A DNA stretch of 64,000 nt from Amborella trichopoda. Taxonomy: Eukaryota > Streptophyta > Magnoliopsida > Amborellales > Amborellaceae. The notes under the pieces were generated by a model. The model saw nothing but the letters and a program-made list of their open reading frames with translations, was not told the DNA's origin and did no database searches. Shown in pieces: positions 1 through 11,899 of the stretch. The stretch lies in the NCBI RefSeq assembly GCF_000471905.2, contig NW_006494856.1, positions 964,241 to 1,028,240 of the forward strand, in the 5' to 3' direction. Within the stretch, counting starts at the first letter, position 1. Every line of letters starts with the position of its first letter. Position numbers and translations under genes: made by a program.

Positions 1-2300
1 AAAGTTACGCAAATCCCAACCGCCTCTACTCTCAAAGGTAGGTTCCCCTCATGCCGTTAACGTGGATTTTGAGGGTTTTTGAAATATTTGTTTGTTGGTT
101 TTCATGCATTCCTAGTCCGGTGTGTGCTAAAGAAGCACACAATAAAAAATAACTGTCAAGCAGGCAGGCACACAATGCAATGAAGAAATAAAGCGAGCTA
201 TGGTACTGGTCGTGCCTAGCGATGTGGACTTCGAGGGGAAGCTCACTCGAAGCATGGTATAGGTGGAGGGGTAAGCAACCCCTAAGAAGGTAGTGTCACA
301 ACAGTCAGACCAGGCATAGTCCGTGCTAAGTCGAGTGCGGCCTGAGTCGAGGGTGACTCGAACGGGACACAGTTCAGGGAGGATACAAGCAATCCTCAAT
401 GAATTTTTTTTTTTATATATATATATTTTAAAATTTGATGAAACACAGTTAAACTAAGCATGGTGAAAGCAGGGAAAACATGATTTCAGTTAAAATTAAC
501 AAATTAAAAAAAAATCAAAAAGCCAAAAACAACATAGACCTATCTAAAGCAAAATATTTTTTTTATATTTTTAAAAATTTTATTTTAAGCCAAAACTTGG
601 TCAACAGGGAGCCAAAAGGGTCTAAAACAGGTTTGTGGGGTCCCATAATATGTTTGGGACACTTACAACACGGGTGGTGTCGCCCTTGCAAGATGAGCGA
701 CTCTGCTAGTGTTGCCCAAAAAATTATTTTTTAAAAAAAAAAAAAATTTTGTTAAAATTGATGAAATAAGGCTACAATAAACTTAGAAGAAGTAGGAAAA
801 AAATTTATTTATGATGAAATAAATTAAAACAGAGTAAAGCAGGGCATGCAGATAGAAAAGATTTGTATCAAGTAAAATATTTTTTTGGTATTTTTAAAAA
901 TTTTATTTTGATCTAAGATGTTTTGAGCTGTCACAAGAGAGACTCGATAATAGATCTAAAAAGTTTTAGAAGATTCTAAGACTTTTAAATTTGAGCAACA
1001 CTGAGAGTGTCGCCTTGGATCTGGGAGACACTGGTGGTGTCGCCTAGGCGACACTGCTGGTGTCGCCCAAAAAGAACAGGATTTCGCAGCACCAAAACCC
1101 TGGATCCTAGTTACTGCCAAATTTTGGGACCTTTTGTGACTGAAATTAGCGGAAAACAATGAATAAAAATTGTATTTTGGCCCTCCGATGAAGATCCCTC
1201 GAATCTTGACACCTTAAACTGATGAAAAGATGTGGTAGAGAAAGTGGGACAAATCAAATGCAGATCTGAGCCCATATATGCCTAGAACGAGCAGATTTAC
1301 TCTCATATCTGTGGCAGAGCCAGCATAATCCAAGACACTGAAATAAAATTTTTCAAGTGAACTAAACAAAATAAGATCAAAATAAAATGAAAACAATAAA
1401 AGAAATAAGAAGAAGGAAAAGTGAAGAAACAATACTAAAACCGGGCCAAATGGTCTGGAACTCCCGAGCCTTTGAGGGCTTGCTCGTATCAGCACCAACG
1501 TCTTCTTTGCCTCTTTAATTCAGATGTTGACCAGTAGATCTGTGGTCGAAAGTGTGGTTGTGCCCTGGAGATGGTTATAGAACTAGGGTTGTTGTGCCCT
1601 AAGTTTAAGGTTTTATGGCTTAAGGTTAGGGTCTCAGGAGGCTAGGGTTTCTAAAGCAATCTCTATCCTCTAGGGTTTGAATCTTCTTAAGCTCTAGGGT
1701 TTTCTTCTCTCTGAAGCTCAAGGGTTTTTTTTTTTGTCTCTAACTTCATTTTCCCTTAAATATCCACGAAAGAGAGATATACAATGGCCCGGGACCTATT
1801 GGAAAGGATATACATCCGTAACCAACAAATCCCGAGTCAAACATATCAAATTTTGGGGTACGGATTTGGGTGCCAGTCAAAAAAATCATTAAAAAATAGA
1901 CTCAAAATAGAAAAAAATAGTTTGGGGTAAAAGGGGTTGGGTGATACTGGTAGTGTCACTCGGGCGGCACTGGCAGTGTCGCCCAACCCAAATCTGAACG
2001 ACATTGGGAGTGTCGCCCAGCCTAGGCATGTCGCCTAGTCTAGGCTGGGCTACACTCCTAGTGTCGCCCAAACCAAAAGTGCTCCAAATTGAATTTTTCT
2101 TTACAGGTGTGTTCCTCAGCTCTTGTTAAGCTCTCAGAGAAATTTTGGGTAAAAACATATTTTTCTAGTAATCATTTTTACTGATTTTTTTGGTAAAACA
2201 GCGCGTCTACAGGATTCCGAGTCAAAACATGACTTTTGCAGGGTTCCGGGCAGGCAGACTGGTTCTCGGTCATAGGGTAGGCTGTGTGAACTACGGATTT
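1..2300. repeat. LTR-retroelement-like repeat DNA with palindromic GTGTCGCC motifs
   Basis: No credible gene. The stretch carries at least seven copies of GTGTCGCC, often facing GGCGACAC, in clusters near 678, 1007-1067 and 1976-2067. Homopurine/homopyrimidine runs and repeated TCTAGGGTTT strings at 1620-1730 resemble LTR or leader DNA. I cannot define ends or family. Confidence 0.45.
1037..1067. repeat. Palindrome plus overlapping hairpin
   Basis: Bases 1037-1054 form a perfect 18-base palindrome, GTGTCGCCTAGGCGACAC. Its right half also pairs with 1060-1067 across a five-base TGCTG loop. Either structure could form in single-stranded nucleic acid. Confidence 0.8.
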
Positions 2301-2332
2301 TGGGTTTACTAGGATAATGTGGTCCTAAAGGT

Positions 2333-2689
2333 TCAAGAAACTAAAGAATTTGCGATATTTAAATGTCTACAATTTGCAATGTCGTCAACATCATCAATAT
2401 GTATCATATTATTGTTACTTGGTAACCCTGGGTCAATATACCTAATAGTCATAGTACTTAGGGCATAATTTGATATTTTTGATAAGTAGTACTTTATTTG
2501 GTCAAATGATGGGATCCCCCTAAAAAATATAACCTTCATGTCCCCACTGTAATAGAAAATACGTTCATGATTAGATTTCCTCTTGAAAAAACCACCAAAG
2601 TGTAAAACAATTTTCACTCTGTTGTCACCTATTATTGTTTCGTACAAGCTCAATGGAGGAGAGAGAGAGGAGGCTAAGGAAAAGCTCAA
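2333..2689 (-). pseudogene. Possible Mutator-like transposase N-terminal fragment
   Basis: A 118-codon open frame reads VKIVLHFGGFFKR, then FYYSGDMKVIFFRGI, then spaced hydrophobics and IDDVDDIANC. This resembles the PB1-like N-terminal region of plant MULE transposases (short beta strand, a glycine-containing turn, and a late DDDV-like acidic segment). No catalytic DDE part is nearby, so it would be a remnant. It could instead be an unrelated fragment. Confidence 0.35.
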
Positions 2690-2830
2690 TGGATGAGAGA
2701 GAGAGCGAGGAGGCTAAGGAAGATGAGAAAAGAGCAGTTTATGAGGCTAAGGGAAGATGAGAAAAGATAAAGAAACCATGAAAATAGGGTTTTATGATAA
2801 ATAAATTGTTCAAAAAGGGTGGGAAATAAT

Positions 2831-3009
2831 TACAGTACTTCGAGTACCGTATCAAAGATTCTAGATACTACGGTATTAAAAGTGTCGTATAAAATGCCTA
2901 CAAAATTACAGTACTTAAACTACCGTATAAAATGCTTGAGTATTAGTATACTTAAAGTACCGTATAAAAAGCACTAAATATTATGGTACATAAAGTATCG
3001 TAATGTTCT
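2831..3009. repeat. About 37-base minisatellite with TAC..GTA cores
   Basis: Roughly five degenerate units of 36-38 bases recur, each built round TACTTNNAGTACCGTATAAAA. Unit starts are near 2831, 2868, 2905, 2943 and 2981. The TAC/GTA cores are self-complementary. The array lies next to the possible MULE fragment. Confidence 0.65.
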
Positions 3010-3149
3010 TCATGGTAAACTGATTATTGTAAAGGTTATTTTGATAAAAAAAAAAAACTGAAAAATGAGGAAAAATGGTGTAGATGAGGATTACGAAAGT
3101 TGGAGTTTTTTTCCAATTAAGCTTAAATTAAGGTATATTTACGATAATT

Positions 3150-3408
3150 TTCCTTATTTTTATTTTTCATAAAATTGATTTATTATTAGATTTAATTAAA
3201 TTTAGAAGCATTTTTTAAGTCAAATTACGGATTTGGAGCTGGCGCAGCCAATAGACTTAGAAAAGACTAGGTTTATTTAGATATGGGATTTTTTTTAGCC
3301 CATAATTCAAGCGACCCACTTTCTCTACCTTTTTCAAAAATAACTCAGTTTTTTCTAAGATTTAAGCAGATTTCATTTCAGAGATCAGCACAGATCGAAG
3401 CGTAAACA
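3150..3408 (+). repeat. 5' LTR fragment of the gypsy-type element
   Basis: Only the 3' portion of the LTR is present, ending in AAACA at 3408. It matches the end of the 3' LTR. Similarity stops abruptly near 3150, so the upstream LTR part was lost or replaced. Confidence 0.7.
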
Positions 3409-3411
3409 ATT

Positions 3412-3429
3412 TGGCATCCACCGTGGGGC
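3412..3429 (+). promoter_or_regulatory. Candidate primer-binding site
   Basis: TGGCATCCACCGTGGGGC follows the LTR end by three bases. It matches the TGGCGCCCACCGTGGGGC pattern common after the 5' LTR of plant gypsy elements, with an AT in place of GC. Confidence 0.65.
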
Positions 3430-3629
3430 ACCTTGTGCTTAAGATCCGTATTTTAGAAAAAAAAAAAACTTCTTTTTCTTTCTCATGTTTATTTTTTTTC
3501 CAGCAAAAATATAAAATAAAAAAGAATAAAAAAAAGAAAATTAAGGTAGATTTGAAAATATTTCCTTTTTAGATTCTATCTTTTCTTTCTAGATTTTATT
3601 TTATTTTATTTTTCTCTCTCCATAAAAAA

Positions 3630-4110
3630 TTTAGGATCTCTCTTAATCTTGATTACTTTTAGATCAATCTTTATCATCTTTTTAGATCATCTTCTTTTAG
3701 ATATACCTTTTAGATCAATCTTTATCATCTTTTTTAGATCATTTTCTTTTAGATTTATCTTTTAGACCAAACTTTATTATCTTTTTTAGATAATTTTCTT
3801 TTAAATCCATGTTGATCATCTTTATCTTTAGATCAATCTTTATCATCTTGTTTAGATCATCTTCTTTTAAATCCATCTAGATCATCTTTATATTTAGATC
3901 TTCTTTTATATTCATCTTTTATTTTCATCTTTTAGGTCATCTTTATCATCTTTGTTTTTGAGAACATGTTTAGATTCATCTTGATATTATCTCTTTCATA
4001 TCTTCGTTCATTCATGCTTATCATCTTTAGATCATCTTTTATTTTCTTTAGATCATACTTATCTTCTTTAGGTGCACCTTTATCTTTTTAGAATACATCT
4101 TTTAGAAATA
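3630..4110. repeat. Degenerate TTAGATCATCTTTATC leader array
   Basis: Variants of TTTAGATCATCTT and ATCAATCTTTATCATC recur many times between the primer site and gag. The units are irregular (about 40-60 bases), like an expanded untranslated leader of an LTR element. Confidence 0.6.
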
Positions 4111-4488
4111 ATCTTTATCTCTTTTCTAAAAAACAAAGAAGGAATTTTCTCTCTTTTCATAAAATAATTTTTTTAAAAAAATAGAAAAAAAAGGAAAAAA
4201 AAAAGAAGAAGATAGATCTAGGCTTTCTCTGCTTTATGGTGACATAGTTATTAAGTCTATTGCATAGTCTAGACCCCTTTAGATGACTAGACCTTATGGC
4301 TCAATTCCTTGGGTCTACCCCGTCTCAAGTAGCTAATATCAAGTTTCAATGGGTCCATAATCTCACACTCAAGGCTAAGCCTAGCTCGCCTATCGGTAGT
4401 CTAGCCAAGCTATGTAGTCCAGCAATTCTGCATGGCTCGAGCTACTCAAAACAATTAGGGCATTCGACCTGAGACTAAAGAATCTAGG

Positions 4489-4692
4489 TTGAACCCACCT
4501 TCATCTTCTAAGTCTAGGTCTAAGGAAGATGATGCCCAATCAGGGGCACACTTCCCACAAATGTCAAAGTCAAAGGGTGATGCTGCTCAACTAGGGGCAT
4601 ACCTCCCATCTATGTCAAAACCTAGAGTTGATGCTGCCCAATTAGGGGCACACTACCCACCTCCTCAAAAGCCCCATTCTAGGGGCCACTAA
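4489..4692 (+). pseudogene. Gag leader segment with in-frame peptide repeats
   Basis: A 67-codon open frame holds three tandem peptides: SKSRSKEDDAQSGAHFPQM, SKSKGDAAQLGAYLPSM and SKPRVDAAQLGAHYPPP. The position just before gag suggests an expanded N-terminal gag spacer. The frame is closed on both sides by stops. Confidence 0.5.
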
Positions 4693-5599
4693 CTCAGTAA
4701 GTTCCATTGTAACCTAGATTATGATCTCATCAGGCAGGTTAATCTGCTAAACTTAGAGTACTGCCAAAGATTAAGTTACTGCCCAAGCAAGGCTAGCCAC
4801 CAAGGAAAACTAGAGAGTAAAACATCTTCACCTAAACTCAAGAGTTCATCAAGTCATACATCACCTTTATTTAATTATAGGGATTACTAGCCCCTCTCAA
4901 TTGAGTGTCTTAAGAACTTACTCGAGGTCAAGGCTTTCTTGAGGCGTGCTGCCCTTGTTGAGTCACACGCCCCGCCTAAGGTGTCAAGTCATCAGTCAGG
5001 TCAGAATCAAAGGACTTCTCTAGCCCTTAAACAATAAAGTCATATGAGTTCCACCCCACTGGTGAGTCGGCACTGCCAACCTTCTCATCCTCCGACTCCT
5101 GTAGATCTGACTCGATCAGGGATCGTCCATCCTATAGTTAGTCCAGATATGACCTTCCTCAGGTCATGTATAATCACCCATCGATGCTGCCTCTTCAGAA
5201 GACCCCGGTCCCATACCATCTGTCGTAGGTGGCCTATTCAGCTACTGTTTCAACTCAGTATTCATTGAGTCAGTCATACTTGTTAGCTCCATACCTCTAG
5301 CCTTCAGTCATCCTTACTCGAGATATTTTGTCAACTAAGGCCCTATGTCCACGCCACCTATTTATCTAGATCCATCCATCTCACAGGTCCATCCTACCCC
5401 TAGTTCGGTGCAGCCTATATCAGCTGCATCTCTTGCACCACAAATTATGCCATCAGTTATGGGCAACCAACAGACTTTTGAGGTCAAATCCCTGAGTCAG
5501 TTGAGCTCACCTAGCTGAAAGGCAAACTAACCACACTTAAAGAGACCATGGCTAAGATCGGAAATCCAAAAGATCTTACGTCAAGGATGATCTTGGGAT

Positions 5600-6025
5600 G
5601 TCGAACCTCTTCCTCCATGTTTCAAACTCTCTCAATTTGAAAACAAGTTCGACGGGAAAGGTGATCTTGAAAATCACATCATCGCTTACCGATTGATTGT
5701 TCCTGCACTTGAAGTGAAACATTATCGTCTCAATGTCATGTTTTAGTACACTCTCTCTGGACAACCTTTAATGTCGTTTCGGGAAGTAGTTACTAAATAC
5801 CTAAATCAAACTCTCGATGAGTTGTTTCAACGTTTTGTTGAGAAATATCGCAGATCAAAGAGAGAAAATTATGACGATCTATTCACTGACTTTGTCCAAA
5901 GATTTAGAGAGGCTACATCAAAAGTCATTGATTGCACACTTTTTGAAGCCTCTAAGATCATTATGAACATAGAAAATGCTTCCCTTGAGTATAAATTCTA
6001 CCATTCGGCCTTTCTCTTTTGACTC
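5600..6025 (+). pseudogene. Degenerate gypsy gag (capsid) remnant
   Basis: With one stop (near 5743) ignored, the + frame reads PPCFKLSQFENKFDGKGDLE, HIIAYRLIV, and a region ending FTDFVQRFREA. The KFDG.GDP-like start and the FxxF.QRFRE end are hallmarks of the plant Ty3-gypsy gag domain. The frame fails soon after 6020. No zinc knuckle was seen. Confidence 0.6.
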
Positions 6026-9000
6026 AATGTTAGAAATGGTTTCACGTTATGAGAGACCAAAGGAAAGGGCCCGAGATTGGTCGCCAGTGATGCTGGGGCA
6101 AGAGCCCAATGAAATCATGTTAAGCCAAGAGCTAGATAAAGTCATGATAGAAAAAAAGCCCAACTACAATGAAGATTCATCTGAATGTAACTCTAAATAG
6201 ATAACAATTGAAGAATGTGAAGCCAATCCCAAGTCAGAACCATCACTAAAATCATTTAAGGACATAAATGGGGCATACTCAAAGAAAGCCCAGGTAATAT
6301 CAGTTGATATGACTGTTGAAGATGGAGAAGTCCTAGCTGGTATCAACCTGATAAAGATAAACGAGTCGAAAGCTATACTCAAGCCTGAAAGTCATCCAAT
6401 ATGGCATTGGGGCACAAGAAGAAACCACCCTGAAAATGAAGATCGAAATAGTAGAGTGACGTATTTTACTAAGGAATTTCAGAAACCGAATGATAAGAAT
6501 TGCCTTAGGTCTTGATCTATTCCATGGGGAGCTCCTACAGAATTAGAGAAGTCCAACCCACAAAAGGAGGAAACAATTCCAACAATCCCAATAAAAGTTG
6601 AGAATATGAACACAAAGGGACTAAATTATCCACCCTATGGAAAAAATACTAGATGAGCATGAGTACACTCAAAACCCTATGGCTAGGAAATTTCATAAAG
6701 AAAATGCTAAGGATTGCCTTAGCACAAGGACCATGATCCAAGAGAGAATGAAAGAGCAAACTTCCGCACAAGAAGTTCCAATTGAAGTGGAAGGAACAAA
6801 CTTACAGAAGGCTCTAGACACCCATATCCTAGATAGCAGAGCAAAGGTAGATAACCCAAATCTTTAGGCTATAGATTCTCAAATTCAAATTGAAGAGAGT
6901 AATTGTAGCTAGAATTCTGAAACTCAAGAAAATGAAGAAAGTACAAGAAAAATCTCAATTCCAGTTGAAGAAACAAGCCCACAAAAGTTCACGATATCTC
7001 TGTGAAACATGTCACCACAAAAGAAAATGACTCAATCAGTCTCATCTTTCAAATAAGTGCAGTGACTGGCCCACAAGAGGCTCAAGTCGCTCAACCGAGA
7101 TCCCAAAGCTAGGGATTATCAAGATTACATTAGCGAGGAATGCCTCAATCTCAAAAAGTAAAATTTAATAAGAAACAAAGGGGTCAAGTTTAGAGGATTC
7201 AATTGAACTATCCCTTAATGTGAACCCAAAAGAAGATCCATCCCCTCAGGAACGGATGAAAGAAATTGAACCTCTAGAAATCCGAAGGGGCCCACCTGGG
7301 CCACCTTCACTTGACTTCTTGGCATATCCACCTATTTAGGATTAAGAGCTGAGCCTAAAGCAATCAATTACATCAGTTTTTATGATTGATCCAGAAATCA
7401 ACATTGAAGAAGACAGGTATCCAAATTTCATCATCTTGAAGATCCAACACATACTTCAAGAGTTAACAGACATCAAACCACTAGAGGTTCTAAAGGAACC
7501 ACCTGAGCCACTTTCACATGATTTTCTGAATAACCCACCTATATGGGATGATGAATTAGACATTGAAGATCAAATCATGTTATTCCCTCAAGGAAAAGGA
7601 TAACAAGAAGAAGGCCCTACTGGTGCAGCCTTGCCAAACCACTTAATAAGGGTACACTCACTTGAAAGCATGGGCAACTGATGAGGATCGCGTCTTATCT
7701 GACGACTCCCAACATGTCTTGAGGCGATATACTCCTCAAAAGCAACATGAAGTTGCAACTGAAAAAGACTACAGAAAATGTGTGGTGTGATCACTTACTC
7801 ACTTACTCCTCCCTTTCAAATAAGCCCAGTGGAGCATCCATGCTCTGCTTAGGCATCATACTCCATGACATCAATGGAATCAAGAAAAAAAAAAATGAAA
7901 TAGAACTTAGCAAACCCAACAAGAGATTGAAAGACTGAGAAGCTGAGAGTGACTCCAAATCTGAAGATCAACGCTCGATTGAAGCAATCCAAAGAGGAAA
8001 GATTCTGTAAGAATTTAACAACCTATGTCAAGGAAGTATCAAATACTAACCACTAGGATCTCCCTACCACCTGGAAGAAGGAAGCATTTTATCTATTTTC
8101 TAGGATGAAGTGCTAAAAAGAAAAGAAAAAACACCACTGACTCTTCTTCTTTCCTCATCTTTCTTCATCTTCTTCAAAAAGGAAAAAAAAATATTTCCAT
8201 CAGGATAAAAAAAATCCTGAGCATTGGAAAAAAAAATGCCACTAAAAATTCTCTATCTTTTCCTCTCTTCTCCGATCCCGAGCATTGGAAAAAAAAGGCC
8301 ACTGGGTTGAACACTCGAAAGGGACCTCGAGGTGACGGAAAAATAGAACTTCTCTATCTTTTCGTCTCTTCTCCAAAATCTCTAGAAATTCTTATCTTCT
8401 CAAGTTAGAATGACATCAAAAAACAAAGTAAATTGAAGGCATAAGTCCAAGTAAACTTGAAGAGCCTCAACTATCTAAACTTCAAAGGAGTGGTAGTGGA
8501 GGAATAAAATAGGAAGTCCAAGGATATTTTGAGAACTCAGGGGCAGCATCTTATATAATCTAAGACACTGATTTGCTCAGAAAACAAGAAAAAAATTCTC
8601 CCTTGAATTGTGGCATAAGAGCTAAGATTAGAAGATGAAGAAGACATTAAGTACTTGATGATTCTTCGTCCTAAAAGTCCCAAGTAGAGGCTCAAGCCCA
8701 TGTTGAAAAAAAAACAAAAAAAAACCAAAAAAGAAAAGAGAAAAAACAAAAAGAGAGAAGAAAAGAGAAGAAGAAGAGAGAGCTTAATGGTAGCATGAGC
8801 CTAAATTGCTCACCAAATTTGTTTTTCAAAATTTCTCATCCATCTTCAAAATTTCCTCTATGTGTATAGTGAATTTTCAAAAACCTTAATTCCTTTGGTT
8901 ATACTTAGCCTGAAACTATGTTAAAACGTAGCCTCAAACTATGAAACTCTGTTATCAAACTCTATCTTCAAAACCTTCTAAAATGTTTCCAAAAAATGAA

Positions 9001-9565
9001 GGAGTTTCATGGAGGCTTGGATATGATGCGTTCGGCACCACCAAATCCTTGATTTCCATGCTTGCAAACCCTTAGGAAAGTAAAGACCAACCAATAGGTT
9101 TCCAAACCAAAAATCCTGAAACTGTGGATCTCAAGAATCAGAATTGAAGACAAATAAGAAATTTAATTAGCCAAAATTCATCATCCCATCATTTCTTCTA
9201 AATCAAAATCTCATTCGATTGGAGAACCATACCCCTAGAAAAAGGTCTAAAGTCGAAGATGACTACATTGACAGCTTCCCAGGTAGAATTGGAGTGACTA
9301 CAACAAGGATTTTCATAGGCTCAAAGATAACACGGTTTATGTTGACTATCACTTCGGATCTCGATTGTCAAAGACCTCTCAACCACACTGACTCAAAGAT
9401 AGTAGCGTCAAGTTGATGTCTTAAATATCAAAAGCATCCATCGGTGTACTGCCTACCCAAAAGGTATTGGTTATTCAAAAGAATGATCCCTCGAAAATAT
9501 TTTCTTTCCCACCGTATCTCAGATATCTACTTATTTGCCCTTTACGTAGTGCCCTAGGTGAATGC
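6026..9565. other. Interior of the gypsy-type element without recognisable pol
   Basis: Several 60-75 codon open frames in the + direction are rich in Glu, Lys and Pro (6309-6515, 6637-6867, 7382-7603). They may be fragments of one decayed open frame. I recognise no enzyme motif in them. The 8150-8800 part is A-rich simple sequence. Confidence 0.45.
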
Positions 9566-9575
9566 CAAAGAGGGG
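9566..9575 (+). promoter_or_regulatory. Candidate polypurine tract
   Basis: CAAAGAGGGG lies just before CAACTATAGATACCC, where the 3' LTR is expected to begin (normally TG, here TA). This is the usual plus-strand primer arrangement of plant gypsy elements. Confidence 0.55.
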
Positions 9576-9579
9576 CAAC

Positions 9580-10695
9580 TATAGATACCCTCTAAAATTC
9601 TGACTAAGGGAACTCCTAAAAACCTTGATTTTGAGATTATGAGACCATAAAAACCCTAGCAGACCATAGGTGACCTAGACCCAATATAATTACTCCAAAA
9701 CTATCCCAACTTGAAGTAGACCCTGAGAGCTTTCTAACAGTCCAAGAATCTCCTGAATAGGACTTACATATAAAAAAATCCAGCAGATAACAATTTAGTC
9801 CCTAAGAGATCTAGTGTCGAGCCTCAGGATGAGCCGTGGTAGGCCAGGCTGGCGCAGACACTATCTAATGATGCAAAAAATACATTATATTTATTTAAAT
9901 AAGGCAAAAACTTCAAGATAAATCCAAAAAAATTCCAAAAAAGTCAAGAAAAATCATCAATTGAATCGTATAAATACCCTATCTCCATAACCAAAAAAAA
10001 AAAGGAGAAGAGAAAAAGAGATCAAGAAATCCCTTATAAATTCCTTAAATTAGAAAAATAGCTAAAAAATGCCCAAAAATAGGATAAACGCATAGAAAAT
10101 TCCTAAATGTTTTTTGAAAAAATCCCTAAAAAATACAAAAAAAACTCAGAATTCATATTCAACCTTTGGAGATCTCAAAACCCTTAGAAAACTAAAGAAA
10201 CTTAAGTAGACCCTACTTAAAATTCTCAAATTTTCTCATTTCTTTAGGAATGCTAGATCTAGGTCAAAAAAAACTTACATCTACCAATTCCAATAAGCAA
10301 AGGCATAAAAAAAGGAGATGGTGGTACAAATAAGAAGAGCGGTCTGATCTAAGCCTGAAACTCAGAGTTTTAGGTCCATAGAGATAAGTATATATTTCTT
10401 TGCTTAATTTAATTTTTTTATTTATTTAATCCTTTGCTTTATTTTTATTTTTCTAAAAATTAATTTAATATTCGATTTAATTAAATTTAGAAGCATTTTT
10501 TAAGTCAAATTATAGATTTGGAGCTAGTGTTGCCAGTGGACTCAGGAAAAGACCAGATTTGTATAGATCTAAAATTTATCAAAGTCCATAATTCAAGCAA
10601 CCCCACTTTCTCTACCTTTTTAAAAAATAACTTAGTTTTTGCTAAGATTTAAGCAGATCTCATTTCAGAGATCGGTGCAGATTAAAGCGTAAATA
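9580..10695 (+). repeat. 3' LTR of the gypsy-type element
   Basis: About 1.1 kb between the purine tract and GCGTAAATA. Its last 260 bases match the 5' LTR fragment. Termini are TA...TA rather than TG...CA, consistent with decay. Confidence 0.65.
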
Positions 10696-10739
10696 ATTCC
10701 TCGTTAAAAAATATGTACCACTGTTGATGATTGATATCT

Positions 10740-11290
10740 TGTATTATGAGGAAATAGATCTGTCAAGGTAGAGTAAAAAGGATGGCAGTAAAAAGGATGA
10801 CTTTAGAGGGCCGTTAAAAGCTCGGAGGGCCAAATGGCTTGAGGCCCGGGGGAGTGTCTGGCGTAGGGAGACTTGGTTGAATCGGCCCCTGCGGGGGTTC
10901 GAAGAAAAATTTCGAATATATCCGTACATGGGATTCAATATATCTGGGACTCGATATATATCCGTACAAAGGTATTTTGATAATTTGTATCATCTATCTA
11001 TCTGGGACTCGATATATATTGTTGCAATGGAGGGTTTTTTAGGGTTAAGGAAAAAACATAGATTGCTTTGTAATTAGAGAGAACAGAGAGGTGTGAGGAA
11101 CAGAGCTATTGTAACCCTATTCTCCATTGTCAGTAAAGAAGTTTTCATCTCCCTTGGACATAGATACGTTGCCGAACTACATATATATTTGTATTGTGGT
11201 TGGTTTTTCTTTCTTTTGTGTTGGTTTTCTTCTTTCTTGTTTTGTAGATTGTTATTTGTTTTCAACAATCACATGAGTTTTCGGGTCCAA
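10740..11290 (+). repeat. Copia-like LTR tail
   Basis: The block includes GGCCCGGGGGAGTGTC, repeated CTGGGACTCGATATATAT strings, and an R/U5-like tail (AGAGAACAGAGAGGTGTGAG and TTTCATCTCCC). It resembles the end of Ty1-copia LTRs. I found no partner LTR, so it may be a solo or truncated LTR. The 11290-11900 stretch after it holds nothing I recognise. Confidence 0.4.
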
Positions 11291-11899
11291 TTTCTCCCAA
11301 AATTTCTCTCGTTTAGGGCATTTGTCATGGGTTGTGCCATTTACCAAAATGTGCGTCTTAATGAGACCATCAACATCTAAAATTTGAGCTTGATTGACCT
11401 TAATATGAGAGAATTATGACTCTCACAAGGAAATCCCAAAATCAAAAGACACAGTTTCCATAAATGGAAACTGGTTCACCAAGGTCGCATCAAAATAATG
11501 TAAAACCCACTCATTTTAAGTAAGTTATGCCCACAAAGGTCCAAATGACCCGAAATTTGTTATTCTATGATTTTTGGGCATTCTGAATCCAATGGTGGTG
11601 GTCTGACTTTCATCAGAAGTCTTGGCAATAGGGCCATAATTATGAAGTACGTTTTAGCATGATAAGTACTAGCTTTGTGAACTCAAATTTGTCATCATGT
11701 GCTTTAACTTCGTTGGATTGAGGCGAAACTTGACAGGTGTTCTCAGGGCATCAAATGCTACCCTCACTTGCTTTTGAGGACAATCTGACACCTTTTCAAA
11801 TTTAGCCAAAATTAGGCTTATTTAATCGATGCTTCCGTAGTTCGTAAGGATTTTTGGTACATGCGGGCCTAGGTAGCGACTGATTCCTTTCTTATTCGC

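Larger units (their letters stand above)
3150..10695 (+). mobile_element. Degenerate Ty3-gypsy-type LTR retrotransposon
   Basis: Two direct repeats, 3150-3408 and about 10437-10695, align along their length with scattered mismatches. Shared strings include TTAATTAAATTTAGAAGCAT and CCACTTTCTCTACCTTTTT. The first is followed at once by a primer-site-like sequence; a purine tract lies near 9566. Between them is a stop-riddled gag-like region. I see no protease, reverse transcriptase or integrase motif, so it is likely a non-autonomous or badly decayed copy. The 5' LTR is cut off on its left, next to the possible MULE DNA. Confidence 0.75.
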
